Source: Ciborinia camelliae (Eukaryota > Ascomycota > Leotiomycetes > Helotiales > Sclerotiniaceae). Taken from it: a stretch of DNA of 64,000 bases. This document shows, in pieces, positions 49,847 to 61,625 of this stretch (position 1 is the first letter of the stretch; every line of letters starts with the position of its first letter). The notes beneath the pieces are model-generated. The model was not told the DNA's origin, made no database searches, and saw only the letters and a program-made list of their open reading frames with translations. The stretch lies in the NCBI GenBank assembly GCA_025890175.1, contig JANPYM010000013.1, positions 782,645-846,644 of the forward strand. Direction: 5' to 3'. The translations under genes were made by a program, and so were the position numbers.

Positions 49847-50008
49847 TATTGAAGATCATATTCACTATAATATAATCGAGGTCTACCTTACCTCCTAATA
49901 TAGCTTAGCCTCCTCTAGTTGTACAATATCCTACCTTTTATTTACTTTACAATTCTTATACATAGCTTTAGTTTATATATATAATATATATATACTATAT
50001 ATTCAATA
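49847..50008 (+). repeat. Copia A 5' LTR (162 bp)
   Basis: Starts TATTGAAGATC (G-to-A in the TG end) and ends TTCAATA. The following AATTATAAAGCTTG is the probable primer-binding site. Confidence 0.87.
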
Positions 50009-51037
50009 AATTATAAAGCTTGTATAATCGTATTTTATTAACAATTATATCAAGTTCGAATACAATTATTTTCGATTTTTTTTTTGTTATTACGAAATAA
50101 AGAAAGATAATTATATTTAAAAATAATAATTGGGGCGAATTCAAAAATTCGATTTTTTTAGTATTAGTTTTTGCAAAAATTATTAATATTGTAGAAAATA
50201 TTAAAAAGAAACTAAATATTTTGGATAATAAGGATTTATTCAACAATTACAAAAAATATTGCGATTATATTTTATCGATTTTGAATTTTGATATTAATAA
50301 TATATATTGTTTAATTTTGATATCTTTCGTTTGAGATTTCAATATTGCTGATATATAAAAAGTATTAAAAAAAACGATAATTCGATATATTTATAATTTA
50401 TTACAAAAATCAAAAAATAATTTTATTATATCGAATTTGATTTTAAAACTTAATTATTTCGTTAGTTTTTCAAACAATTTTTTTATTTTTAATGATAAGT
50501 TTTTTTTAATATTTAAATAATAAATAACAAAAAAGTTTTTTAATAATTTTTAATTAAGATTTTCAAATTATTTAAATAATAATAAATCAAAATATTTATT
50601 TTTAATTTCAATTTCTTTTTTCAAAATGTTATAATCATTTTCGTAATAGCAAAAAAATTAATTACAATAATAATAATAAACGTTATTAACAATCGAAAAT
50701 TATAATATAAATATAATAAAAAAGAATGATATAATAAATTTTAAGATTATAATAATTGTAATAGTTTTAAATAAAACGATTAAAATAAAATTAATAACAA
50801 TTTCAAAAATAAAATTAATAAAATTATTAAAAATTAATATCGCTTTTATTTAAAAATAAAATATTATTAAAAAGATTATTGTTTTTTAATAAAAGTTTAA
50901 AAGAATATCAAAAATAATAAAAAAAAATTTATTAATAAAAAAAACAAAAATAAAAATAAAGATATTAAAACTAATTTTGTTAATAATTAATATAATAATA
51001 TTATTTATTTGAATTTAATTATATATATAATTGATTT
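50009..51037 (+). pseudogene. Copia A gag region, first copy
   Basis: Matches 51209-52230 almost base for base except for transitions, and is the less mutated of the two (for example GGGGCGAATTC against AAAATAAATTT). It has no open frame. It ends at the internal LTR. Confidence 0.65.
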
Positions 51038-51208
51038 TGTTGAAAATTATATCACTATACCATATTCACTATAATATAAATAATCAAAATCTATTCCATT
51101 ATTTAAAATAATTTAACTTTCTCTATTATATAATACACTTTACTTACTTTATAATTTTTATATATAACTTTAATTTATATATATAATATACATATTATAT
51201 ATTTAATA
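51038..51208 (+). repeat. Copia A internal LTR (171 bp, strongly RIP-mutated)
   Basis: TGTTGAAAATTATATC to TTTAATA. GACCGAGGTCTACC has become AATCAAAATCTATT. The flanks GATTT and AATTA do not match, so it was not a simple separate insertion of a solo LTR. Confidence 0.8.
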
Positions 51209-54200
51209 AATTATAAAATTTATATAATTATATTTTATTAACAATTATATTAAATATAAACACAATCTTTTTTAACCCTTCCTTTATTATCATAAAATAA
51301 AATAAAAATTATATTTAAAAACAATAATTAAAATAAATTTAAAAATTTAATTTTTTTAACATTAATTTTCATTAAAACTATTAATATTATAAAAAATATT
51401 AAAAAGAAATTAAATATTCTAAATAACAAAAATTTATTTAATAATTATAAAAAGTATTATAATTATACTTTATTAATTTTGAATTTTAATATTAATAATA
51501 TATATTATTTAATATTAATATTTTTTATTTAAGATTTTGATATTATTAATATATAAAAAATATTAAAATAAAAAAATAATTTAATATACTTATAATTTAT
51601 TACAAAAATCAAAAAACAATTTTATTATATCAAATTCGATTTTAAAACCTAATTATTTTATTAATTTTTCAAACAATTTTATTATTTTTAATAATAAGTT
51701 TTTTTCAATATTCGAACTATTAATAATAAAAAAAATTTTTAACAATTTTTAATTAAAATTCCTAAATTATTTAAATAATAATAAATCAAAATATTTGTTT
51801 TCAATTTCAATCTTTTTTTTTAAAATATTATAATTATTTTTACAACAATAAAAAAACTAATTATAATAATAACAACAAATATTATTAACAATTAAAAATT
51901 ATAATATAAATATAATAAAAAAAAATAATATAATAAATTTCGAAATTACAATAATTTTAATAATTTTAAATAAAATAATTAAAATAAAAATAATAATAAT
52001 TTTGAAAATAATATTAATAAAATTGTTAAAAATTAATATTATTTTTATTTAAAAATAAAATATTATTAAAAAAATTATTATATTTTAACAAAAATTCAAA
52101 AAAATATTAAAAATAATAAAAAGAATTTTGTTAATAAAAAAAATAAAAATAAAAATGAAAATATTAAAACTAATTTTATTAATAATTAATATAATAATAT
52201 TATTTATTTTAATTTAATTATATATAATTAATTTAATTAAATAAATATTTGATTTTAATATTTTTTAATATTTTATTAAACAAATTAATAATTTTAAATA
52301 TATTTAATATTAATTAATTCTTAAAAATATAAAAATTATTAATAATTTTTTTATTAAAAATATTATTTTTAAAAAAACTAAAATCAAAATAATAATATTA
52401 TTTAATATATAATTTATATTTAAATTCAATTTTATTTAATTTATTTTTATTAATTTATTTATAAATTTCAATTATAAAATTATATTTGAAAATAATTTTA
52501 TATTATACTAAAAATTTGATTAACTATATTTTATCATTAAAAAATTAAAAAATTTATATATTCTTTAATAATTTATTTTAATTATATATAATAAAAATAT
52601 AAATTTAAATAAAATATTTATAAAACTTATTTATAAATATTTTAAATATTTAAATTATAATTAATTAAATTAATTTAAAAAATATATAATTAATTTTAAA
52701 TTTAATAATAAAATTAAAATAAAAAAATAAAAAATTTATAAATTTTATTTTATAAAACAAATAAAAAAATATTTTAATAAATATATAACTATTTATATAT
52801 TTATCAAATTTTATTAAATTTATTATAATTTCTTTAAAATATAATTAATTTTTTTAATTAAAAATTAATACTTTATTATTATTATTAATAATATAATTTA
52901 AACTAATTAAATTTAATATATTTTAAATAAAAAAATTATAATTATAATTTTAATACTAACAAATCTATTCCAAATAATTAAAAAAAAATCTAACTTAAAA
53001 ATTGTAATTATACAAATTAATAATAATAAAAAAAATTCAAAAAAATTAATTAATAATTCAAACTTTTTTTTTTCAAAAAATATTTTATAAATAATATTAC
53101 AAAAAAAGAAATTTAAAATATTAATACTAAATCCCAAAATTTATTATTTCAAATCAAATTAAAAACCAATTAATAAAAAATTATTATAAAATATATTATT
53201 TAATTAATAAATCAATTCTTTATATATATATTTTTATTTAATAATATTAATTTATTTTTATTTATAATTATTTTTTTCAAAATATCTTATAATAGATTAT
53301 TTAATTTTTCAAAATTTCGAATTTTTAATTATAAAATATTTATTTAAAATTTTTAATATTTAAAAAAATTAATAAAAAAATTTAAATCAAAAATATTAAA
53401 AAAAAATTATATTTTTATAAAAATAAAAGGATATTATATTTATTTATTTCTAAATTTATTTTTTAAAAAAATTATTAAAATTATAAATATTAATTTTAAT
53501 AAATATAGTTTTTTATTTAAAAAGATTTTAAATAAAAAATAATTTAATATAAATTTATAAACTTTTATATTTAATATAAACAAAAAAAAAACTTATTATT
53601 TTAAATAAAAAAATTTTTGAAAAAAAAAAAAATAAATAATATTACTTTCTCAACTATTTTATAAAATAAAAAATTTAGCCAAAATCTGATTTTTATAAAA
53701 AAAGATTTAAAATTTTTTTTTAATAATTAGATTATTTAACAAAATAAGGTTTTAAAAATCAATATTAATAATATTAAAAAATTAATTTATATAAAAATAT
53801 TAATTAAAATAATAAATTTTAAAAATATTATATAAAAAAACGTTTTAATATAAATATTTATTATTAAATTTAAACTAAAAATTTTACAAAAAAATAATAT
53901 TTTTAAGATTTTTCAAACAATTTCAAAAAAAAAAAATTAATAATTTTTAAATGAATTTTAAAAAACAAATTAAATTAATTTAAATAAATTATTAGAAAAA
54001 AGGTATAATTTATAATTAAAAATTATTTTTAACAAAAAAATATTAATTTTAAAAAAATATTTATAGAAATTAATAAATATTTTATATTATAAATTATATT
54101 TATAAAGGTTATTATTAAAAATTTTGAAATCAATAATATAAATATTGATATAACATTTTTAAATAATAAATTAATTAATATTAAAATCTTAATAAAAATA

Positions 54201-55547
54201 TTTTAATTTTTTAAAAAAATCTTTTTAAAAATTATAAAAATATTAAAAAAAAATTTAAACGTTTATTTTAAATTAAAAAAGTTTTTTTATAAATTAAAAT
54301 AAATTTTTTAAATATAATAATTTATTATTTAAAATTTTTTGAAAAATATAGAATTAATTTCGATATTTATAAATTCAAATTTTTTTATTAAAAAAAAATA
54401 TTTTTTTTGTTATATATTAACGATTTGTTATTAATTAATAAATATATAAATATTGATTTTGTTAAAAAAAGAATTAATGTTAAATAAAAATATAAAAATT
54501 TTGGATTAATTTAAATATTTTTTGAAATTTAAATTGAAAAAAATAAAAGACATTATATCTTCAAAATTTATAATTTAATTTATATTAAAAAAATATTAAA
54601 AGAATTTAATATTTATTTTTTTAATATTAAAAAAACTTTTTTGTCTCCCAAAATAATAATTTATAAGATTAATTTTAATAATTTATTTTTTAATAATAAA
54701 AAAAATCTTTTTCTTTAAATAATAAACTTTTATATTTATTTATTAAATATAATTCAATTAAATATTTTTTTTATTATAAGATAATTTACAAAAATAATAT
54801 AATTATTTAGAATATAATATTTTGTATTTATAAAATATTTATTTTAGTATATTGCGAAAATTTTTTTTTTGGAATTCTATATTTTAATCATTTATAATAA
54901 CCTTTTTTGAAATATATAGTTTATATTGATTTAATATAGGGTTTAAAATAATATTGGAAATCCACATAAAGGATTATTATTATATATTATAAAAAGATAA
55001 TTGTTTAATTATTAATTAGGTAAAAATTTATTTTTTAAAATATTATAAAAACAAAAATAATTATTATAAACGAAAATATTAAAAAATTTATATAAATAAA
55101 GAAATTGATTATAAATTTAAAAGAACATATAAAAATAAAATCATTTATTTTAATATTATTTGTAAATAATAAAAGCAATATTAATTAAATTAAAAAAAAC
55201 AAATTTTATAATAAAATCAAACATATAAATATTAGATGATATTATATTAGGGATGATATGGTGGATGGGAATAAATTTAGGATACTTTAGGTAACTAATA
55301 CTAATTAGATTATAAATATTTTGACTAAACAATTAATTCCGGTTAACTTTTTTATTTATTATATCGAAATAAACTTAAATATAAAAAAACAATAATTTAA
55401 ATATTTTTATATTATAATATAATCATATCATATAATACAAAATAATTGAATTTTATAGGAAAATAGATATTATAATTATAGGTTGTTATAGAAATTAATA
55501 AAGTCTAAAATATAATTCGATTCGATGATTATTAATCATAAAGGGGA
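51209..55547 (+). pseudogene. Copia A gag-pol relic
   Basis: The gag region at 51209-52350 is shared with element H (3.1-3.9 kb). Further on, a reverse transcriptase catalytic site reads YINDLLLINK at 54413-54442 (family YVDDLLL). The RNase H end reads NILTKQLIPVNFF, with ILTKQL at 55318-55335. The two motifs are not in the same frame, so at least one indel lies between them. About 210 bp of 3' leader and the polypurine tract follow. A 74-codon minus-strand frame at 52913 is a by-product of base composition. Confidence 0.75.
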
Positions 55548-55709
55548 TGTTGAAGATCATATTCATTATAATATGATCGAGGTCTACCCCACCTCTTAAT
55601 ATAGCTTAGCCTCCTCTAATTGTACAGTATTCTACCCTCTACCTATTTTACAGTTCCTGTACATAGCTTTAGTCTACATACACAATATACACATACTACA
55701 TGTTCAATA
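55548..55709 (+). repeat. Copia A 3' LTR (162 bp)
   Basis: TGTTGAAGATC to TTCAATA, relatively GC-preserved, directly after AAAGGGGA. Confidence 0.87.
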
Positions 55710-55869
55710 AACTTAGTACAACTATTTTTCGATAAATATATTTGATCCCTTTATTATATTATAAATTTTACTAATCTTGAATTTAAATTTTCAATATTTA
55801 TTTTGGATATATTTAAATAGTTTAAATTTTAAATTAAAATCTTTTTTGTAATTTTATATTGCTTAGATT

Positions 55870-56752
55870 TGTGACGAAGTTACAGGGGTACGGGTCACGT
55901 GACTAGCACGTGACCTACGATCACGTGCCTGGTGGTGAATGCTCTTTATTCCTACTTCGCAACTTTTTTTTCAACTGCCCCTATCACCCTGGTCACCCAG
56001 GTCTTGTTTGTCTTAAAAATCCCGAATCAAATATCTAGTTACCTAGATCTGTTGTATTAAATATTTTGTTTAAACTTTTATTACATTATTTATATTATTT
56101 ATATTGTCCGAAAGTAGCTTTTACATTTAAATTCAAAATTATTAAAATTATTAAAATTAATTATGTTAATATTATTAATCATTAATTATCAATTATTAAT
56201 TATTTAATTAAGTTATATTATATATATATAAATTTTAATTAAATTATACAATTTTGTTATTTTTGAATTAATATAGTTGTATTGAAATCGATTTATATAT
56301 TTTCAAAATATTATAAATTTTGATTATATGATTATGTATAAGCTATTTTCGAATAATATAAATAATGTGAATAAATAGGTAATAATTGTTGATAATATAT
56401 TTAATATAGTAAATTTGGATAATTAAATAATAGGTATAGTAAATTATAATAAACAAAATCTGAATTATATTTGAATATAGGTTTGATTGATTAAACTTTA
56501 GTATCTTTATTAGTATTGTCTAAACCCCACATTGTTGTCCAACAGAAAAAAAGTTGCGATGTATAGTATTAAGTTCTAGGCATAGTACTCGCTTAGTACT
56601 ATGCGCTAGGCACTAGCGTCAGTTCAGTACAGCTACCTAGATCTATATAAGATTCAGCTATCCTGCACCTTTTTCTAACATTAGAATCTAGATTTTCATC
56701 AATACGAATCTTAGTTCCTAAATCATTAGATCCCCAAGTCGTCCTCGTGATA
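55870..56752 (+). mobile_element. LTR, family E, copy E5, split by element F
   Basis: 55870-55954 plus 56564-56752 give a nearly unmutated E LTR (274 bp without F and its TA duplication), from TGTGACGAAGTTACAGGGG to TCCTCGTGATA. It has three CACGTG sites in the first part and a TATATAAG box near 56645. The flanks AGATT and TTATT do not match, so it may be one end of a rearranged element. Confidence 0.87.
55955..56561. mobile_element. Element F: 607-bp TA-flanked DNA transposon (MITE-like)
   Basis: It interrupts E5 exactly at a TA. TA stands on both sides, and the uninterrupted E3 copy has a single TA. The ends are inverted: CTTCGCAACTTTTTTTTC at the left and GAAAAAAAGTTGCGATG at the right. 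The interior is AT-rich with GC-normal ends (CTGCCCCTATCACCCTGG) and no transposase frame. TA duplication points to a non-autonomous Tc1/mariner-type element. Confidence 0.88.
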
Positions 56753-56776
56753 TTATTAGTATTAAGATAATATATT

Positions 56777-57164
<388 letters not shown>

Positions 57165-57370
57165 GGGGGCAAGCCCCCAAACCCCCATTCCTCGCTACGC
57201 TTGATTTGCAGGTTCGATGTATAGGCTAAATAGGTTCGTAGATTTGTAGGTTTATAGGTTCGTAGCTAGGTTTGGCTAAATAAGCTAAATAGATTAGATA
57301 AACTAGATAGATTAAATAAGTATGCAATTGGGATCTTTAGCGAGTTAGTTAAAAGATACGGAGCATAATT
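57165..57370 (-). mobile_element. SINE/LINE-like 3' end with TAAA tail
   Basis: On the minus strand the order is AGCGTAGCGAGGAATGGGGG, TTTGGGGGCTTGCCCCC (a hairpin, 57165-57178) and then the TAAA array. A tetranucleotide tail after a conserved 3' hairpin is what a retroposed non-LTR element would leave. Upstream (57200-57330 on the plus strand) are irregular repeats of GGTTCGTAG/GGCTAAATA. A mutated relative is at 48225-48275. No reverse transcriptase or RNA polymerase III promoter was identified, so the class is uncertain. Confidence 0.5.
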
Positions 57371-57494
57371 ATGATTATTTAAAAGTAATCTTTAAAAATA
57401 ATACATTTTCAAAAAATGGCCTTTTTTATAGATATTTATTATTATATAATATAACAATAAAACATAATACTTTAAAATTGAATTTGAATTTGCA
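57371..57494. other. Short AT-rich gap
   Basis: No recognised content. Confidence 0.3.
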
Positions 57495-57656
57495 AATTTA
57501 TAAAGAATTATTAATTATTATTAATACTTTTAAATATTCATAATTTAAATTTGAAAAAATAAAAACTTTTATTTATATTTTAATTAATTATAATATTTTA
57601 TAATATTTTATAATTATAAAAAAATTTAATTAACAATAAATTTAATAAATATTTAT

Positions 57657-57831
57657 TATATCAAAATCTTTGCTTAATGATGATAGTTATATGATTGATT
57701 ATATAACCATTATAATTATATGATTAATGTTTATATTAGATAGTATTTTTTTTAAAATAATTTTTTTTTTAATATAATTTTTTTATTAGATTGTATATTT
57801 ATAATTTTATTTTTATAATTTTATATGATAA
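57657..57831 (-). mobile_element. MITE family C, copy 4 (heavily RIP-mutated)
   Basis: It aligns with copy 3 (58912-59103) with C-to-T and G-to-A on both strands. For example GATCATGTGACCATGG has become GATTATATAACCATTA, while TTTATATTAGATAGT is unchanged. It is absent from E1, which gives the empty site. The ends are too altered to fix the 3-bp duplication (TAT is likely). Confidence 0.75.
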
Positions 57832-58098
57832 TATTAATATTATTCAATTATAATTTTAAAATTTAATATTAATTAAAAAAATTAAATATTATTATAAACA
57901 TTTTAATTTAGAAATTTAATTATAAATTTATTAATAATTAAAATAATTGATAATAATATTAATATATTTTTAATTTTAAGTAATTATTTTTAATATTTTA
58001 AAAATATTTTAAAACAATTATTTTTATTAAATATATAGTATTGTATATATAAACTAAAGTTATGTATAAGAATTGTAAAGTAGATAAAGGGTAGTTTA

Positions 58099-59235
58099 GT
58101 ATGTATATATAATCCATTTTTAGAGGTTTCGCTTTTGATTGATGATTTAAGGGATCTTTTTGAGAGGGTTTAATTGGCCAACTTTTTAATTAAGCTTAAT
58201 AGTTGGATATTAAAACTTTTTAAATAATAATTTTTGAATTATAATATTAATAAATAATTTAATATATAATTTAAAATATAATTTAAAAAAAATAAAATTA
58301 TACAATCAAAATAATATATTAAACTTTTTTCTAATTTATCTAAATTTCAAATTATATATAATATAAAACTTTTATTTTTTATTTTTTTATTTTCTTTATT
58401 TTTTAATTTATATATCTTTGAATTTTAATTCAAAAATATTATAAATAATATCAAATAATATATCAAATATCAAGTATTAAAAATTCATTAAGTTTTAATT
58501 ATATTCGATTTAAAATTAAATTTTATTATAAAAATTAAGTTTGATTATAAAAATTAAGTTTGATTTAATTATAATTATTATTTTTAAACTTTTTATATAT
58601 TAAATATTGAATTAATTATATATCGAATTATATTTTTTTATTATATATTTGAATTCTTTAGATTGCTTTATACATTCAATATTAAAAAAAAAAAAAATTA
58701 ATAAATATATATTTTTATATCATTTTTTATATTGTTATTAATTATATATAATTAAAAATCCCGATACAAAATCAAGAAATTCAATTAATAATAATATAAC
58801 AACCAATAATTCGTTTTGAATAAAATTAATATCAAATTGTAAAGAATTAATTGAAAGAAATTTAGAACTAAATTTTATTATAAAAAATATAATGATTATT
58901 AATATAAAGTATTGTCACGCCAAGGCCCCTGCCTAGTAGACGACAGTCACGTGATTGATCATGTGACCATGGTGGTCACATGATCAACGTTTATATTAGA
59001 TAGTGTTCTTTCCAAAAGGATCCTTTCCTTTTTAGCATAGTTCTTTTATCAGATTGCATATCTACGATTTCACTTTCATGATCCTATGTGACGCGTATGA
59101 CAAGTACATTATAATTACAAATATAACTAAATTTTCGGTACAAAATATTTATTTAATTAGTTGGTCTATTAGACCCTCTAGACGGACCATCCAAATATCA
59201 TATGATGCCCGAGGGTATTATATAATCACTAGATT
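58099..59235. mobile_element. Insert M: unidentified 1.1-kb insertion in an A LTR, containing MITE C3
   Basis: The left junction follows AAAGGGTA and the right precedes TACTATATAG, so a TA duplication is possible but the exact ends are unclear. The interior has patches of normal GC (58105-58190, including TTGGCCAACTTTTTAATTAAG; and 59160-59235) around an AT-rich core. No transposase frame. The ends do not form obvious inverted repeats. Confidence 0.45.
58912..59103 (-). mobile_element. MITE family C, copy 3 (192 bp, intact)
   Basis: TTGTCACGCCAAGGCC to CGCGTATGACAA, flanked by GTA on both sides. Contains a perfect 15-bp-arm palindrome around TGG (58955-58987) and CACGTG at 58948-58953. It is the best-preserved copy. 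A 71-codon open frame starting at 59054 begins inside it and is not a gene. Confidence 0.9.
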
Positions 59236-59645
59236 AGGTAAAGGATACTATATAGTAGAAGAAAGTTAAGCTATATTAGAAAGTGGGGTAGACCTTGGTG
59301 ATCTCGGTCATCCATACTATTATAGTGAATGTGGTATAGTGATATGATCTTCAACAATTTTAAAAAAAAATAAAATTCTTTTTATTAATTTTATATTTTT
59401 AATTTTTAATTTAATTTAAAATAATACTTTATTTAATAAATTAAATTTTTTTGATAAAGCTAAAACTTTATTTTTTATCTATATTATAAATATTTAATCT
59501 TAGAATTTTTTTTATAAACAAATAATCCGGAAATTAATTAATAATAATTAATTTAACAAAAATATATAATTTGATTTATATTTCATTAAAAACAATGTTT
59601 TATTGTATTGAAAACAAATATAAATATCCAATTTAATTCAAATAA

Positions 59646-59725
59646 TGTTACATAGCTGGCGTAGCATACTATATATAGTATGTTAGCTTCTAGATAGTAA
59701 TCTAGAATTATACCTTTTTAGATCA
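59646..59725. repeat. Palindrome cluster
   Basis: CATACTATATATAGTATG (59665-59682) is a perfect palindrome. TTCTAGAT and ATCTAGAA (59688-59695, 59700-59707) form a second hairpin. The cluster fills the gap between relic E6 and the E7 LTR. Confidence 0.75.
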
Positions 59726-61625
59726 TATCACGAGAACGACTTGGGGATCTAATAAATAAAGAACTAAGGTTTGTATTAATAAAAATCTAGATTCTAATAT
59801 TAGAAAAAGATGTAGAATAGCTAAATCTTATATAGATCTAGATAGTTATACTAAATTGATAGTATTAATATTTAATATATAATACTAAACAAGTATTATG
59901 TTTTAAAATTTAATATTATAAAAATGAAAAGCATTTATTATTAAGTATATAATTATAAATTACATATTAATTATATAATCCGTATTTTTATAACTTTGTT
60001 ATATTATTTCTCGACTTTAAATTAATAAGCTTTTATAAGGCGTCAAATTTGAAATCTTTTTTTTATCGGTTATCCTTTTAATTGTAATCTATTAGAACTA
60101 AGATGCAAAATTAAAAAATCAAAACTATTAAATTTGTGAAGATATTATTTATAAAAATCTTAAATCAGTTTTTTATAATAAAACAATTTATTAATATTTT
60201 ATTATTTATAATTAATATTTTAATTAATTTATTTAATATAATATTACAAAATATTTTGATAAAATTAGAAATTTAAGATTCTAATAATTTTATTTTTTAT
60301 CTTTTTTATTAATCTTAAAGATTTGAAATAAATTGATATATTGCCTAAATAAAATATTGTTTATATAAAAACAAATAAAATTCGAATAAAAAATATTATA
60401 AATATAATTTGATTTATTAAACAAAAACAATTTATAAAAAAACAATTTAATAAATTAAAAAATAATACAAAATTTAATATTTTTATAATTTAGTTTTTTA
60501 AATAAACAAAAAGTTTTAATATTCTTAATATTTAATTAAATTAAGTTATTTTTTTTTATTAAAAAAATTGGTTTATAATAAAAATTGGTTTTATATTTTA
60601 TTTAAATTTAATTAAATATAATAAATTTAATATAATATTAATAAATATTTTTTATTTTTTAAACAAATATTAAAGCTTAATGTTTTTCGGATTTGAAATT
60701 AGTATTTTGAAATATCTTCGATTTTCTTTATAAAATAAAATCAAAAATTTGTTATAGTTCAAAATTATTATAAACAAAAAACAAATTAATCCTAATAATT
60801 GTAAAATATATAGATTTAATTGTAGTTTTAATTAGTATAAACTATTTATTTTAATCATTTTGAAAATAATTAATATAATAATATAAATATTTTTTAAATT
60901 TTCAATTTAATATTTCAAATTAATTATTTATTTTGAAATAATAAATGGTCAATATAAACTTTTAAATATTTTATAATTAATAAAAATATCGTTAAACTTT
61001 ATTATTTTATTATAAATTTTTATTAAAAACAAAAAACTTAATTATTTTAATATTTAATTATAAAATAATATAAAAAATTATTTTAGTTATTTTTTTAATA
61101 TTCAAATTTTTGGTATGAAAAAACCTTGAAAAAAAATTAATTTAAATAAATTCGAAATTTTTTTGTTTAATTAATTTATATATTTATATAATAATAATAT
61201 TATATTTGTTTTTTGTAATTAAAAGTTAAACAATATAATCTATATTAATATATCATTAAAAACAATTAATAATTAAAAATAAATTTAAAACCCCATTATA
61301 AATATTCTGAAATTTATTTATTTATTTACATTTATAACAATTATATAAATATTAAACAATTATAATATTTATATTAAATTAATTGTCGATTTATCTCAGG
61401 GTAATAAACACATATATATGGTAATAGGGTGACTAGCAATAGTAGATATAAAACTTATTATAATATTAATAATGTTTTAATTAAAAGAATGCAAATGGGA
61501 ATATTCTAATATAAATGCCTAACGTATCTAGTCTACATTAGCATACGTATAGGCAAAAATATATGATAAAGTCATATAATTAATAAAAATAACCTTTATT
61601 ATAATATTAATATTTTTTTAAAATT
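59726..61625 (-). mobile_element. Element E7: reverse-strand E Gypsy, 3' end
   Basis: The 3' LTR is 59726-60003 (TATCACGAGAACGACTTGGGG at the left edge; right part RIP-altered to TTTGTTATA). To its right the interior matches, reversed, the last 1.4 kb of E1, for example TAAATTAATAAGCTTTTA against the E1 end near 20.1 kb, and 60.35-60.55 kb against 19.55-19.75 kb. It can be followed across solo LTR K2 to about 61625 and is then lost. Confidence 0.78.
61384..61579 (+). mobile_element. Solo LTR, family K, copy 2 (196 bp, RIP-mutated)
   Basis: It aligns with 26987-27182 base for base in length, with TGTCGATTTATCTCAGGGTA at the start. TTAAT flanks both sides (61379-61383, 61580-61584). Most GC of the 3' half is lost (CCTAACGTATCTAG for the GC-rich part). 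Confidence 0.85.

Larger units (their letters stand above)
49847..55709 (+). mobile_element. Copia A: full-length retrotransposon with duplicated LTR-gag unit
   Basis: Outer LTRs 49847-50008 and 55548-55709 are both 162 bp. AACTT lies before the first (49842-49846) and after the second (55710-55714), and rejoining there restores TRIM B. Between them is a third LTR (51038-51208) followed by a second gag-region copy, so the order is LTR-gag-LTR-gag-pol-LTR. One gag-LTR unit less gives 4.7 kb, a normal Copia length. AAAGGGGA (55540-55547) is the polypurine tract. Copia reverse transcriptase and RNase H motifs are on the plus strand. All frames are closed by RIP-type stops. Confidence 0.88.
49357..55734 (+). 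mobile_element. TRIM B: miniature LTR element, split by two later insertions
   Basis: A 57-bp terminal repeat, TGTTGGAAATGATATATAAT to ACTATTTTT(CG/TA)ATA, is complete at 49357-49413. It recurs as 49810-49846 plus 55715-55734, interrupted by Copia A and its duplication. AATAT precedes the left repeat (49352-49356) and follows the right one (55735-55739). A GTTATAA primer-site-like sequence follows the left repeat and AGAGGAAG, a short purine tract, precedes the right one. Removing the family A solo LTR leaves about 208 bp of interior, so the original element was only about 320 bp and non-coding. Confidence 0.8.
58024..59356 (-). mobile_element. Solo LTR, family A, reverse, split by a 1.1-kb insertion
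   Basis: 58024-about 58098 is the end part of a reversed A LTR (TATTAAATATATAG...), and about 59236-59356 is the start part (to TCTTCAACA). ATTTT flanks the whole (58019-58023, 59357-59361), and the surrounding E6 sequence joins perfectly across it. The insert M lies between the two LTR parts. Confidence 0.8.
57495..59645 (+). pseudogene. Relic E6: fragment of E Gypsy pol, split by three insertions
   Basis: 57495-57656, 57832-58023 and 59357-59645 line up with 18.01-18.66 kb of E1 in the same order and strand. The gaps are exactly filled by MITE C4 and by the reverse A LTR. This region should be the RNase H/integrase side of pol, but motifs are not readable. Confidence 0.75.

Noticed and set aside
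59054..59269. 71-codon open frame
   Set aside because: Begins inside MITE C3 and runs into insert M and an A LTR.
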